64,000 nucleotides of DNA from Burkholderiaceae bacterium (lineage in GTDB: Bacteria; Pseudomonadota; Gammaproteobacteria; Burkholderiales; Burkholderiaceae_D): assembly GCA_019751755.1 (NCBI GenBank), contig JAIENA010000052.1:1-64000 (forward strand), in the 5' to 3' direction. A program made the position numbers and the translations under genes. Below are positions 20,389 through 30,793 of this stretch, piece after piece. A model generated the notes under the pieces. That model made no database searches. It had not been told where the DNA came from and was given only the letters and a program-made list of their open reading frames with translations. The first letter of the stretch is position 1. Each line of letters begins with the position of its first letter.

Positions 20389-21555
20389 ATGAAAATAGCC
20401 ATCGCCGGCGCCGGATACGTGGGCCTCGCAAACGGGGTGCTCCTGGCGCAGCACCATGAAGTCGTCGTGCTCGATCTGTCGCCTGACAAGGTCGCATTGC
20501 TGAATCGCCGGGAGTCGCCGATCCAGGATCGGGAGTTGCAGGACTACCTGCACAACCGGCCATTGAACCTGCGCGCCACGCTGGACCCGGTCGACGCCTA
20601 TCAGGGCGCGGACTACGTCGTCATTGCCACGCCCACCGACTACGATCCCATCAGCAAGGCGTTTGATACCAGCTCGGTGGAAGCGGTGATTCGTGCTGTG
20701 ACGGCGTGCAATCCTGGCGCCACCATCGTCATCAAGTCGACGGTGCCGGTCGGCTATACCGCCAAAATCGGGCAAGTTTTCGGGTCGACGCATCTGATTT
20801 TTTCCCCCGAGTTCCTGCGCGAGGGGCATGCGCTGCATGACACCTTGCATCCATCGCGCATCGTGGTGGGCGAGCGTTCGCCGCGCGCCGAAAGGTTCGC
20901 GGCGCTGTTGGTGGAAGGCGCCGTGAAGAAGGATGCCCCGGTGCTCTTCACCGACGCCAGCGAGGCCGAGGCCATCAAGCTGTTTGCCAATGCCTACCTG
21001 GCGTTGCGGGTGTCTTACTTCAATGAACTCGATACCTTTGCGGCCAGCCATGGCCTCGATTCCCGTCAGATCATCGAGGGCGTCGGATTCGATACGCGTA
21101 TCGGCACCCACTACAATAATCCGTCGTTCGGATACGGCGGCTATTGCCTGCCGAAAGACACGCGCCAGTTGCTGGCGAATTACCGTGATATCCCGCAGAA
21201 TTTGATCGGCGCCATCGTCAAATCCAATGAGACGCGCATGGATTTTATTGCCGAAGAGATCCTGCGCGGCCAACCCGGCACGGTCGGCGTCTTCGGCCTC
21301 ACCATGAAAGCGGGCGCCAGCAATTTCCGGGCGTCGGCGGTGCAGGGGGTGATGCAACGGCTGCTGGCCGCCGGCGTCACAATCCTGGTGCATGAACCTC
21401 TGCTCAGTCAGTCCGCCTACCTGGACTGTCCGGTCGTCAATGACCTGGCGGCGTTCAAGCACGCCGCAGACCTGATTATTGCCAACCGCAATTCGCCGCT
21501 GCTCGACGATGTGGCCGCCAAGGTCTACACGCGTGACCTGTTCGGAAGCGATTGA
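20389..21555 (+). CDS. UDP-glucose/GDP-mannose dehydrogenase family protein (UDP-glucose 6-dehydrogenase type)
   Basis: [73 protein letters not shown]. Confidence 0.93.
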   Translation: MKIAIAGAGYVGLANGVLLAQHHEVVVLDLSPDKVALLNRRESPIQDRELQDYLHNRPLNLRATLDPVDAYQGADYVVIATPTDYDPISKAFDTSSVEAVIRAVTACNPGATIVIKSTVPVGYTAKIGQVFGSTHLIFSPEFLREGHALHDTLHPSRIVVGERSPRAERFAALLVEGAVKKDAPVLFTDASEAEAIKLFANAYLALRVSYFNELDTFAASHGLDSRQIIEGVGFDTRIGTHYNNPSFGYGGYCLPKDTRQLLANYRDIPQNLIGAIVKSNETRMDFIAEEILRGQPGTVGVFGLTMKAGASNFRASAVQGVMQRLLAAGVTILVHEPLLSQSAYLDCPVVNDLAAFKHAADLIIANRNSPLLDDVAAKVYTRDLFGSD

Positions 21556-21561
21556 CGCCCC

Positions 21562-23115
21562 ATGGACCTGCATATCCAAGATGCGCTGGAGCGTGTCATC
21601 GCCAACCCCTATGCCAGCCATTGCTGGATCGCGTTGCGCCGTGCGGTCGGCCCAACGTGGACCGAGTCGGCCCGCGACGAGGTGTTGCAGCGGCTCGCTG
21701 ATGCGGTGCGGCAGCCCGGCCTGCCCCAGTACTACCGGGCGATGGTGCTGGACATGCTGACGGGTGACCCGCAGTGGCTGTGCGCGGCCGCCGCCACGCT
21801 GGCGCTGATGCAGCCGCAAGATGCCGACCGCATGGCGGCATTTTTTAACTCGGTCTGGCAGCGCACCCTGATGCACGCGTGCAACCGACACGACTATACC
21901 GCGCGCCTGGAAGCGATCGGCTTGCCGCGCCTTGCCAGCCAGATCGACGCCGCAGTGGGGAAGCCGCCGGGGCTGCAACCGGTGGCCGCGTCGAATGACC
22001 CGCAGCGCCCGATTCGGCGCGTGGCCGTGCTGGCCCCGGAGTTGCTCGACCTTGCCCATCCGCCTACCCGCATGGTGCTCGACATGGTGGAGGTGCTGAC
22101 GGCGCTGGGTTACGAAACCCACCTGTTCAGCGCGAATGACTCCCTGGTGCCCGACAGCGAACATTTGCTGGGCAATGGCATGGCGCAGAAGCTGGCCGGG
22201 ACCAATCTCGGCGGCTGGCTGCCCAGCATGCCGGCCACGATCCAGGTCTACAGTTGCCCTCCCGCCTATTCGGTGCGCCTGCGCTGCCATGACATACTGG
22301 CCAGTCTGGAAGCGTTCAATCCGGACGCGCTGGTGTTCGTGGGAATGTATTCGCCCGTGGTGGCGCTGGCCGGGCGGCGCTGGCCGCTGCTCGGCATGGC
22401 AACCAGCTCGATCGCGCCCATGGTGCACACCGATGTGTGGTTGACAGCACAGCCGCACTTGCACGGACAGTGCGCCGCAACCTGGGACGGTTCGCCGCCG
22501 CAACAGTTGGCCTTTTATTATCCGTTCCGCCGCCAAGGCGATCCGGCGCGGCGCGCGCTACGGACTGATGCCGGCGCCGGCGCCGGCGGCCGCATCCGCT
22601 TATTAACGGTTGGCAATGTGCTGTCCTCCCGCATCAGCGGCGAGTGGGCGCGGCGGATGGTGCAGTTGCTGCTGGAGCAGCCGCAGGTGCAGTGGCACCT
22701 GCTGGGCGGCGACGGCAGCATCCCCGCGGCACTGGCGTCGTTGCCTCCGGAGCGGATCCAGGCCACGCCGCACGTCACGGACATGACGCCGCACTGGAAA
22801 GATTGCGATATCTATATCAATCCGCCAGGCATGGGTGGCGGTCTGGCGGTGGCCGAGGCGATGGACGCCGGGCGGCCTGTGGTAACCTTTGCCAATACGG
22901 ATGGCGGTGACAAGGTCGGTGCGGACGCCGTGGGCCGCCTGGACGATTATCTGGCATTGTGTGCGGCCCTGGTCACGGACGCCGGGCAGCGTGACATGCT
23001 GGGCAGCCGTCTGGCCCAGCGCTTCGACCAGGACATCGACCTGGCGCGCGCCGCGCCCCATTTGCGCCAGGCGCTGGAGCTGGCGGTGCACCGCTTCCAC
23101 ACCGTCCCTGGCTGA
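21562..23115 (+). CDS. GT-B-fold glycosyltransferase-like protein
   Basis: C-terminal GRIRLLTVGNVLSSRISGEWA...WKDCDIYINPPGMGGGLAVAEAMDAGRPVVTF. Confidence 0.65.
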   Translation: MDLHIQDALERVIANPYASHCWIALRRAVGPTWTESARDEVLQRLADAVRQPGLPQYYRAMVLDMLTGDPQWLCAAAATLALMQPQDADRMAAFFNSVWQRTLMHACNRHDYTARLEAIGLPRLASQIDAAVGKPPGLQPVAASNDPQRPIRRVAVLAPELLDLAHPPTRMVLDMVEVLTALGYETHLFSANDSLVPDSEHLLGNGMAQKLAGTNLGGWLPSMPATIQVYSCPPAYSVRLRCHDILASLEAFNPDALVFVGMYSPVVALAGRRWPLLGMATSSIAPMVHTDVWLTAQPHLHGQCAATWDGSPPQQLAFYYPFRRQGDPARRALRTDAGAGAGGRIRLLTVGNVLSSRISGEWARRMVQLLLEQPQVQWHLLGGDGSIPAALASLPPERIQATPHVTDMTPHWKDCDIYINPPGMGGGLAVAEAMDAGRPVVTFANTDGGDKVGADAVGRLDDYLALCAALVTDAGQRDMLGSRLAQRFDQDIDLARAAPHLRQALELAVHRFHTVPG

Positions 23116-23162
23116 CCACGCAGCTTGGCCGGCGGCCCGCACTGCGGGTACGCCGGGCCGAC

Positions 23163-23864
23163 TTGATTTTATGGATGAATGCTGTGTCTACTAAACTGGT
23201 TATTTTCGGAACAAGTAACATTCTGTCGGACTTGCTCGATGCCGCCTATTCGGTGGGCTGGAGCGTGTCGACCATTGTCGTGCACGAACCGGAGACCATC
23301 GAGCCGCGCAGCGTGCCGCTGCAGGAGCGGTTGGCGCGGGTGGCCGAGGTGTGGGACGCACCACAGGTGACGACACTCGATGCCTTTACCCCGGGCGAGG
23401 ACGAGGTGTACCTGCTGGGTCCGACCACACCGCGCCGGCGCCACCTGGCGGAACTGGTGCGCCAGCGCTGGGGACTGCGCTTTTGCACGCTGGTGCACCG
23501 CACCGCGTACGTCTCGCCGCTGGCAACGCTGGCCGAGGGCGTTTTCGTTGGCGCCAACAGCGTCATCGCGCCGGGCACGACCCTCGATGAACATGTGTTT
23601 GTCAATCGCGGCGTCACGCTGGGCCACGATAACCGGATCGGCGCCTATTCGCGCATCCAGCCCGGCGCCAACCTGGGCGGCCTGTCGGTCTATGGCCGTG
23701 GGGTGACGGTGGGGCTGGGCGCCACGGTGCTCGAGCGCCTGTGCATCGGCGACCATGCCGTGATCGCGGGCGGCGCCGTGGTGCTGGCCGACGTGCCCGC
23801 TGCCGTGATGGTGGCCGGCGTCCCCGCAACCGTTCGCAAACAGCTGGTGCTTGACCATGACTGA
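23163..23864 (+). CDS. NeuD/PglD-like sugar acyltransferase (left-handed beta helix)
   Basis: N-terminal Rossmann-like segment LVIFGTSNILSDLLDAA, then ATLAEGVFVGANSVIAPGTTLDEHVFVNRGVTLGHDNRIGAYSRIQPGANLGG. Confidence 0.85.
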   Translation: MILWMNAVSTKLVIFGTSNILSDLLDAAYSVGWSVSTIVVHEPETIEPRSVPLQERLARVAEVWDAPQVTTLDAFTPGEDEVYLLGPTTPRRRHLAELVRQRWGLRFCTLVHRTAYVSPLATLAEGVFVGANSVIAPGTTLDEHVFVNRGVTLGHDNRIGAYSRIQPGANLGGLSVYGRGVTVGLGATVLERLCIGDHAVIAGGAVVLADVPAAVMVAGVPATVRKQLVLDHD

Positions 23865-24705
23865 CACACGCTCCCCGTATTTAATCAACCTGGCGCTGAC
23901 CGGCATGGTGCCGACCCGCGCCATGAGCGCCAGCGTCCCGCTGTCGCACCAGGAAATCATTGATGATATTGCGCCCGCGCTGGAACTGGGCGTCCACATG
24001 CTGCACTTGCATGCCCGCGATGGCGATGGCGTGCCGACCAGCGACCCGGAACCCTTCGGGCGCCTGATCGAGAGCATCCGCCAGTTGCCTGGTGGGCGCG
24101 AGGTGCTGGTGTGCATCACCACCAGCGGCCGCAACGATCCCGGCTTTGCGGCGCGCTCGCGCGTCCTCGACCTGGATGGCGACATGAAGCCGGACATGGC
24201 CAGCCTGACGCTGAGTTCCCTGAACTTCACCGGACAAGCCAGCATCAATGCGCCGGACACCATCCGGTCGCTGGCGGCCCGCATGCTGGAACGGGGCATC
24301 CGCCCGGAGCTGGAAATCTTTGACCTCGGCATGGCCAATTTTTTACACGTGCTGATCAAAGAAGGACTGGTGCAAGGGCCCTGCTATGTCAACATGCTTC
24401 TTGGGAACATTGCCGGAGCACAGGCTAATCCGATGCAGTATGCGGCGCTGCGCCAGCATATTCCCGAGCAGGCGGTGGTGGCCATTGCCGGCCTTGGGCA
24501 TGCCCAGCTGACGGCCAACACGCTGGGTTTGCTGTTTGCCGACGGCGTCCGTACCGGCCTGGAAGACAATCTGTGGCTGGACCGCGAGCGCCGCCAGCCC
24601 GCGAGCAATCTGTCTCTGGTGCGGCGCGTTATCGCGCTGGCCGAAACGCTGCAGCGCCCGCTGGCGTCGCGGCCATGGCTGCGAGCGAGGTTGGGCTTTG
24701 AGTGA
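23851..24705 (+). CDS. Beta-keto acid cleavage enzyme (BKACE, 3-keto-5-aminohexanoate cleavage family, DUF849)
   Basis: INLALTGMVPTRAMSASVPLSHQEIIDDIAPALELGVHMLHLHARDGDGVPTSDPEPFGRLIESIR; CITTSGR; PELEIFDLGMANF. Confidence 0.88.
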   Translation: MTMTDTRSPYLINLALTGMVPTRAMSASVPLSHQEIIDDIAPALELGVHMLHLHARDGDGVPTSDPEPFGRLIESIRQLPGGREVLVCITTSGRNDPGFAARSRVLDLDGDMKPDMASLTLSSLNFTGQASINAPDTIRSLAARMLERGIRPELEIFDLGMANFLHVLIKEGLVQGPCYVNMLLGNIAGAQANPMQYAALRQHIPEQAVVAIAGLGHAQLTANTLGLLFADGVRTGLEDNLWLDRERRQPASNLSLVRRVIALAETLQRPLASRPWLRARLGFE

Positions 24706-25804
24706 TTTTTTGCCGTTTGCACGTCCGTCGATCGACGAGGCAACCATCGAGCAGGTGGTGGCCGTGTTGCGCTCCGGCTGGCTGACCGGTGGCCCGCAAG
24801 TGCGCGCCTTCGAGGCCGCACTGGGCGCCTATTGCGGCGGCCGCACGGTGCGCGTGATGAACTCGGGCACCGCCGCGCTGGCATTGGCGCTGCAACTGGC
24901 GGACATTGGCCAGGACGACGTCGTGATCACCACGCCGCTGACCTGGGTGGCGACCGCCAATGTGATTGTGCAGGCCGGTGCGCAACCGCGCTTTGTCGAT
25001 GTCGATCCGGTCACGCGTAATCTCGACCTGCGCCTGGCAGAGAGCGCTGTCACCCCGGAAGTGCGCGCCATCATGCCGGTCGACCTGGCCGGTCTGCCGG
25101 TGGATCGGGACGCCCTGTATGGCTTGGCGCAGCGTCACGGCTTGCGCGTGATCGAGGATGCCGCGCAGTCGTTCGGCGCGCAGTCGCGTGGCCAGTTGGT
25201 TGGCGCTACCGGCGACTTCGTGGCGTTCAGCTTCCATGCCAACAAAAACATCACCACCGGAGAGGGCGGCGCGCTGGTGTTGCCGGCCGATAGTGATCCG
25301 GCGCGCTGCGAGCGCTTGCGCCTGCTCGGGGTCCAGCGCTTTGACGACGGCACCCTTGATGTCGATGAAATGGGCGTCAAGGCCAATATGTCGGACGTGG
25401 CCGCCGTGATCGGCCTGGGGCAACTGGCGCGCGTGGCCGAGATTACGCAGCAGCGGCGCATGCTGGCCCAGCACTATTTTGCGGAACTGCCGCGTGATCG
25501 GGGCCTGGTCTTGCCGGCGCCCGACTTCACCGGTTCGAACTGGCATATGTTCCAGGTGCTGCTGGCGGACGGTGTCGATCGCGCAGCCGTGATCGGCGCC
25601 CTGCGCGCATTGGGGATCGGCGCCGGCGTGCATTATCCGGCGGTTCACTTGTATACTGCCTACCGGCGACTGGGCTACGCCCCGGGCGACTTCCCCGTCG
25701 CGGAAAATATTGCGCGCCGCATCCTTACCCTGCCTCTGCATCCGCAGATGACCAGCGCCGATGTCCGGCGGGTCTGCGATGCATTGCACAAAGTACTCCC
25801 ATGA
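24698..25804 (+). CDS. DegT/DnrJ/EryC1/StrS-family PLP-dependent sugar aminotransferase
   Basis: VMNSGTAALALALQLADIGQDDVVITTPLTWVATANVI, VIEDAAQSFGAQ, SFHANKNITTGEGGALV (PLP Lys). Likely TTG start overlapping upstream stop. Confidence 0.9.
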   Translation: MSDFLPFARPSIDEATIEQVVAVLRSGWLTGGPQVRAFEAALGAYCGGRTVRVMNSGTAALALALQLADIGQDDVVITTPLTWVATANVIVQAGAQPRFVDVDPVTRNLDLRLAESAVTPEVRAIMPVDLAGLPVDRDALYGLAQRHGLRVIEDAAQSFGAQSRGQLVGATGDFVAFSFHANKNITTGEGGALVLPADSDPARCERLRLLGVQRFDDGTLDVDEMGVKANMSDVAAVIGLGQLARVAEITQQRRMLAQHYFAELPRDRGLVLPAPDFTGSNWHMFQVLLADGVDRAAVIGALRALGIGAGVHYPAVHLYTAYRRLGYAPGDFPVAENIARRILTLPLHPQMTSADVRRVCDALHKVLP

Positions 25805-26829
25805 CGAAAAAAATTCTTATTCTTGGCGCCAATGGTTTCATTGGCCATCACTTGTCGCGCCGCATACTGGACACCACCACCTGGGAAGTTCATGCGATGG
25901 ACATCGCCCAGGATCGGCTGGGCGAACAGTTAAACCATCCACGCTTTCATTTTTTCCAGGGCGACATCCGGCTTGAACAGGATTGGATCGAGCGCCACAT
26001 CCAGCTGTGCGATGTCATCCTGCCGCTGGTGGCGATTGCCACGCCGGCGACCTATATTTCGGACCCGCTGTCGGTCTTTGAACTGGATTTTGAAGCGAAT
26101 TTGCCGATCGTCCGCGCCACCGTCAAGCATGGCAAGCGCCTGGTCTTCCCCTCCACCTCGGAGGTGTATGGCATGAGCACGGATGATGAATTCAATCCGG
26201 AAACGACGCAGCTGGTGTATGGCCCGGTGACGAAATCGCGCTGGATCTACGCCTGTTCGAAACAACTGATGGATCGTGTGATCTGCGCCTACGGCCAGCA
26301 ACATGGCCTGCGCTTTACCCTGTTCCGCCCCTTCAACTGGATCGGCCCGGGCCAGGACTCGCTCGATGCGGCGCATGAGGCGTCCAGCCGTGTCGTCACC
26401 AAGTTCTTGTACGCCATTCTCCATGGTCTGCCGATCACGCTGGTCAACGGCGGCACGCAGCACCGCAGTTTTACCTGCATCACGGACGGCATCGAGGCGC
26501 TGATGCGGATCCTGGACGATACCTCCGGGGCGGCGGACGGCAAGATCTACAACATCGGCAATCCGCACAACGACGTCTCGGTGGCCGAATTGGCAAACCG
26601 GATGCTGGCGCTGGCGGCGGACTATCCGGCGTTGCGCGCGTCGGCGGCGCAGGTGCAGTTCCAGGTACTGCCGGGGACCGACATGTATGGTGCCGGCTAT
26701 GAAGATCCGAGCCGGCGCATCCCCGACATCGCCGCGGCGAAAGCCGATTTGTCATGGGCGCCTGAAGTCGGGCTCGATGCGGCCTTGCGCTCGATATTGG
26801 CCACGGTGGATGCCGGCCAGGCCACGTAA
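25801..26829 (+). CDS. NAD-dependent epimerase/decarboxylase resembling the ArnA C-terminal (UDP-glucuronate decarboxylase) domain
   Basis: KKILILGANGFIGHHLSRRIL, ATPATYISDPLSVFELDFEANLPIVRATVKHGKRLVFPSTSEVYGM, FRPFNWIGPGQDS. Confidence 0.88.
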   Translation: MTKKILILGANGFIGHHLSRRILDTTTWEVHAMDIAQDRLGEQLNHPRFHFFQGDIRLEQDWIERHIQLCDVILPLVAIATPATYISDPLSVFELDFEANLPIVRATVKHGKRLVFPSTSEVYGMSTDDEFNPETTQLVYGPVTKSRWIYACSKQLMDRVICAYGQQHGLRFTLFRPFNWIGPGQDSLDAAHEASSRVVTKFLYAILHGLPITLVNGGTQHRSFTCITDGIEALMRILDDTSGAADGKIYNIGNPHNDVSVAELANRMLALAADYPALRASAAQVQFQVLPGTDMYGAGYEDPSRRIPDIAAAKADLSWAPEVGLDAALRSILATVDAGQAT

Positions 26830-26878
26830 ATCCAGGACTGGCCACAAGACGGCCAGCGTCGTGCAGCTTTGCCGCGCA

Positions 26879-26912
26879 AGCCGCCCCGTGATGCACGGGG
26901 CGGCTTTTTTTT
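26879..26912 (+). terminator. Rho-independent terminator of the 16715-26829 (+) operon
   Basis: agccgccccgtgatgcacggggcggctttttttt: GC-rich stem followed by a T tract, between convergent genes. Confidence 0.9.
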
Positions 26913-26914
26913 GA

Positions 26915-29704
26915 TCAAGCCGCTTTCGGCTTGGTCAGCAGCAAGTTGGTGGCTTGCTTGATCATCGACTGGATCGCCTCCAGGTCGAATTTGCCGGCCC
27001 GGATTTCTTCCCGCATCGTGCCCAGGTACCACAGGCAGGTGGTCAGCTTGCTGGCCAGCTGTTCGTCGGCCGTGTGGCGGTCGTCGAAGTAATGGCCGTT
27101 TTCCAGCGCGTCGCAATACAGTTGCAGCCAATCCAGGTTGGCGCGGATGGCCTGACCGTTGCCGCGCTGGTCCTGGCCGCCGTGCAGGCGGAAATAACTG
27201 AGCGTGTCCGGCAGGTACACCGCGTCATGCTCGCGCAAGATCGCCAGCCAGGTCGCCACGTCCGACAGCACCGTGTATTGGCGGCCGCAGAACATGCCGA
27301 ACTGGCGGTCCAGCGCTTTCTTACGGATCAGCACCGTGGTGGGCTCGCCGATCAGGTTGCGCCCCCCGGTCAGCAGCAGGTGGCCGAACTGGCGGCCGCT
27401 GATGCGCGCTTCCGATTCAAACAAACGCTCGGTGCCCGGGATCGGCGCCATGTGCGCGCCGTTGGCGTCGATCAGTTGGCGGAACGACGTCACCAGGCCG
27501 ATTTTTTCATCAGTCAGCATGAACGACATCATGCGCATGATCTTGTCCGGATGGTACAGGTCGTCGTCCATCAGGAAATTGATGTACTCGCTGCGCGAAT
27601 GCTTGAAGCAATTCATCGCGTTTTCCAGCGGACCGTAGCCAGGCACCCGGTAATAACGGATTTGCGGATACTTGGCGATGTAGGGCGCGAAGCGGGCCCG
27701 GGTCAGTTCATCGTCGCTGTTGTCGCTGATGATGATCTCGATGTTCGGGTACGTCTGCTCCAGCACGCTTTTCAGTGCCAGTTCGCCATAGTCGGGGCGG
27801 TTGTGGGTCGGCAGCAGGATCGACACCAGCGGCAGGCCACTTGGCGTGATGTTGCGGTCCGGATTGACGGCAATTTCCGTGAAGCGCTGTTCCAGGTCGC
27901 GCACGAAGCGCTCGCTGTCGAACAGCGGCGTGCTGAGGCGATTCGCTTCCAGTTTCTGGTGCAGTTCGGCGGTATAGGCGCGGTCATTGCCCAGCTTGAT
28001 GGCCAGTGCTTCGTAGTCGGCGGTGGTAAACGTCACCAGTTCCGGCAGGCCGACTGCGCGCAGCAGGCTGCCCGCCATGCGCGACGAGAACGTCTTGCCG
28101 GCGCAGGTCAGCACCGGCAAGCCGGCCCACAGCGCGTCGCTGGCGGTGGTGCCGCCACCGAACGGGCTGGTGTCAAGGAACAGGTCGGCCACCTGGAAGC
28201 GCGCCAGGTAATCGGCCGGCGCGACCCGCTTGGCAAATAGCAGGCGTTCCGGGTCGACGCCGCGCACCTGCGCTTCGCGCTGCAGGTTGGTGCGCACGAT
28301 GTCGCCATCGGCCACCAGCCACAGCACCGAGTTCGGCACGTCGCGCATGATGCGCATCCAGCTGTCGAATACTTCCGGGATGATCTTGAAGGTATTGTTG
28401 AAGGCGCAGAACACATACGCGTCTTCGGGCAGCCCGCACGAGGCGCGTGTCGGCTTGACGCCGATCTGGCGCTGGCGATCGTTGATCTGGAACGTGTGCG
28501 GCATGTGCAGCGGCTTTTCAGTGAAGAAAGGCTCGAGCTCGGGCGGCATCACGAACGGGTCGGAAATCACGTAATCGATTTCCGGCAGCGCGGTCGGACC
28601 TGGCAGGCCGAGCCACGTCACCTGCACCGGCGCGGGGCGGTGCGACAAGATGTTGTGGCGGGCGTTCATGGTCAGGCCGTGCAAATCGACCAGGATGTCG
28701 ATTTCGCAGGCGCGGATCAGTTGCGCCGCTTCCAGGTCTGACAGGGCGCCGATCCGGATATGGTGGTCCATGCCGGCAATCACGCGGGCGCGCAGCGGCG
28801 AACCGTCTTCATGACTCCAGCAAAAACCGAACACTTCGAATTTGCTGCGGTCGTGCAAACCATACAGCTCGGCGGTCAGGATCGACACCGCGTGCGAGCA
28901 AAAGTCGGACGACAGGTAGCCGATGCGCAGGCGCTCGTGCTTGTAGCCGGCGGTGGCCATCGGCGCCACGCCCTTCAATACTTTTTCTTCGACATAGCGC
29001 TGCGACGCGCCGACTTGTTCGATCGGTTCCGGCGACGCGCTCAGCATCGCCAGCGCCGACGTACCGTCCAGCAGCTTGCGCTCGGAAATGCCGATGCGGG
29101 TGTCGAACACGGGCCAGTTGCACTGCTTCTGGCGCAGGTGCACCCAGTGCGTGACGACGTTGCGCTGGTCCGGTTCCAGCCGCAAGCTTTCCGCCAGCGC
29201 GGCTTCGGCTTCCGGCATGCGCTTGAGGATTTCCTGCAGGCGGCCGATATTGTTCAGCGCCTGTACGCGCAGCGCCTTGGTCGGCGGTGTGGTGGGCGGC
29301 GAAATTTCCACCGCCTTGCGCCACAGTTCCAGCGATTCTTCCGGGCGCTTCATGCGCTCGAGCAGCGTGCCCAGGTTCAGCAGCGCTTCGACGAAATTCG
29401 GGTTGGCTTTCAGCGCGGAGCGGTAGGCCGCTTCGGCCCCGGCTTCATCGGCCACCGCCAGCAGCACGGCCAGGTTGAACCAGGCCGCGTACGCCAGCGG
29501 CGAAGGCGTGTTGTCCAGCCACAGCTTGTATACATGGATGGCCTGGTCGCTTTGACCGGCTTCGGTCAGCAACTGCGCCACCTGGAACAGTTCGATGATT
29601 TGCAACATGCCAGTGGCGGCTTGCTGCATGGCGGTGTCGACCTGGGCGGTCTGTTCGTGCGTGAGCGGGGTAACGGTCGTCGGTTTGGTCATGATGGCTT
29701 TCAA
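26915..29704 (-). CDS. Multidomain glycosyltransferase: TPR + SPINDLY/OGT-type GT41 + C-terminal GT2 domain
   Basis: TPR-like N-terminus; RLRIGYLSSDFCSHAV...DILVDLHGLTMNARHNILSHRPAPVQVTWLGLPGP...FLDTSPFGGGTTASDALWAGLPVLT (OGT); then LVSILLPTHNRPDYGELALKSVLEQTYPNIEIIISDN...INFLMDDDLYHPDKI (GT2). Confidence 0.93.
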   Translation of the reverse strand: MKAIMTKPTTVTPLTHEQTAQVDTAMQQAATGMLQIIELFQVAQLLTEAGQSDQAIHVYKLWLDNTPSPLAYAAWFNLAVLLAVADEAGAEAAYRSALKANPNFVEALLNLGTLLERMKRPEESLELWRKAVEISPPTTPPTKALRVQALNNIGRLQEILKRMPEAEAALAESLRLEPDQRNVVTHWVHLRQKQCNWPVFDTRIGISERKLLDGTSALAMLSASPEPIEQVGASQRYVEEKVLKGVAPMATAGYKHERLRIGYLSSDFCSHAVSILTAELYGLHDRSKFEVFGFCWSHEDGSPLRARVIAGMDHHIRIGALSDLEAAQLIRACEIDILVDLHGLTMNARHNILSHRPAPVQVTWLGLPGPTALPEIDYVISDPFVMPPELEPFFTEKPLHMPHTFQINDRQRQIGVKPTRASCGLPEDAYVFCAFNNTFKIIPEVFDSWMRIMRDVPNSVLWLVADGDIVRTNLQREAQVRGVDPERLLFAKRVAPADYLARFQVADLFLDTSPFGGGTTASDALWAGLPVLTCAGKTFSSRMAGSLLRAVGLPELVTFTTADYEALAIKLGNDRAYTAELHQKLEANRLSTPLFDSERFVRDLEQRFTEIAVNPDRNITPSGLPLVSILLPTHNRPDYGELALKSVLEQTYPNIEIIISDNSDDELTRARFAPYIAKYPQIRYYRVPGYGPLENAMNCFKHSRSEYINFLMDDDLYHPDKIMRMMSFMLTDEKIGLVTSFRQLIDANGAHMAPIPGTERLFESEARISGRQFGHLLLTGGRNLIGEPTTVLIRKKALDRQFGMFCGRQYTVLSDVATWLAILREHDAVYLPDTLSYFRLHGGQDQRGNGQAIRANLDWLQLYCDALENGHYFDDRHTADEQLASKLTTCLWYLGTMREEIRAGKFDLEAIQSMIKQATNLLLTKPKAA

Positions 29705-29712
29705 GCTCCGGT

Positions 29713-30789
29713 TCAGGCGCGCGGCGTGCTGAACCAGCGGTACGTTTTATCGATGGTGTGTTCGAGCGTGCAGGTCTGGCGCACGCCCAGGCGCTTTTCC
29801 GTGGCCGAGGTGTCGGGGAACAGGTCGTCGTCGCGCACCGGACGGTTGGGCAGGGTGTTGAGCGCGACGCGCGGGCGCGGCGCCACCTGGTCGCCGATCA
29901 GGCGCACCAGATCCAGGTGGCTGACCGCTTGCGCGCTGCCCAGGTTATACACTTCGCCATCGACCCCCTTGGCCAGCGCGGCCAGGCACCACCAGGCCGC
30001 GTCGCTGCCATACAGATAGCTGCGGCGCGCGCTGCCGTCGCCGTGGATGCGGATTTCACCACTGGTCAGGACATCGCGCAGGAAGTTGTTGATGGCCCAC
30101 GGACGGTCTAGTTCCTGGTACGCGCCGGTCAGGGTGAACGGGCGCACGGTGGACACCGGCAGGCGGTACTGGCTGCGGAAGATCGCCGCCACCATTTCCG
30201 CGCTGCGCTTGGCTTCCGCATACACGGTGTGCGGATGGCCGACCGGCAGCGCGAACACATCGGTTTCCGCCAGTGCGCCGGAACGCTGCGGCGCGCCGGC
30301 CACCAGGCAGGAACTGACGTTGACGAAGCGGCGCAGGCCGTCCAGTTGCGCAGCCGCTTCCAGCGCGTTGGCGACGCCGGCGGTGGTGGTCTGGTACACG
30401 CGCAGCGGATCGGACGCGTGCACCCGGTTGTTCGGGATGCCGGCCGCGTGCAGCACGTAGCTGGTGCCGCGCGCGAATTCAAACGATGAGCGCACATCCT
30501 GCTTTTTCAGGCGGATGTCGAGGCGGTTGGCCAGGTGCGGGCACTTTTGCGGCCACTCGCTGATATTGCGCGCATACAGGTCGAGCGTGATGCCGAGGTT
30601 GTATTCATCGTTCAGGGTGGCCACCATTTCCGCCACCCAGGTGCCGAGGAAGCCGGTGCCGCCGGTCACGGCAATGTGCTGGCGCGCCAGCGCGCTGCGC
30701 ACGTCGGACTGGCCGGCGCAGGCGGCCAGGCAATCCTGGCGCATTTCCGCGTAGCGGGCGAGGTCGTTATGGCTGGTACGGTCGGTCAT
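29713..30789 (-). CDS. NAD-dependent epimerase/dehydratase (extended SDR)
   Basis: HIAVTGGTGFLGTWVAEMVATL, YAEAKRSAEMVAAIF. Confidence 0.9.
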   Translation of the reverse strand: MTDRTSHNDLARYAEMRQDCLAACAGQSDVRSALARQHIAVTGGTGFLGTWVAEMVATLNDEYNLGITLDLYARNISEWPQKCPHLANRLDIRLKKQDVRSSFEFARGTSYVLHAAGIPNNRVHASDPLRVYQTTTAGVANALEAAAQLDGLRRFVNVSSCLVAGAPQRSGALAETDVFALPVGHPHTVYAEAKRSAEMVAAIFRSQYRLPVSTVRPFTLTGAYQELDRPWAINNFLRDVLTSGEIRIHGDGSARRSYLYGSDAAWWCLAALAKGVDGEVYNLGSAQAVSHLDLVRLIGDQVAPRPRVALNTLPNRPVRDDDLFPDTSATEKRLGVRQTCTLEHTIDKTYRWFSTPRA

Positions 30790-30793
30790 GGAG

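Noticed and set aside
20200-22536. 778-aa minus-strand ORF
   Set aside because: Antisense to UDP-sugar dehydrogenase and glycosyltransferase genes; same artefactual composition.
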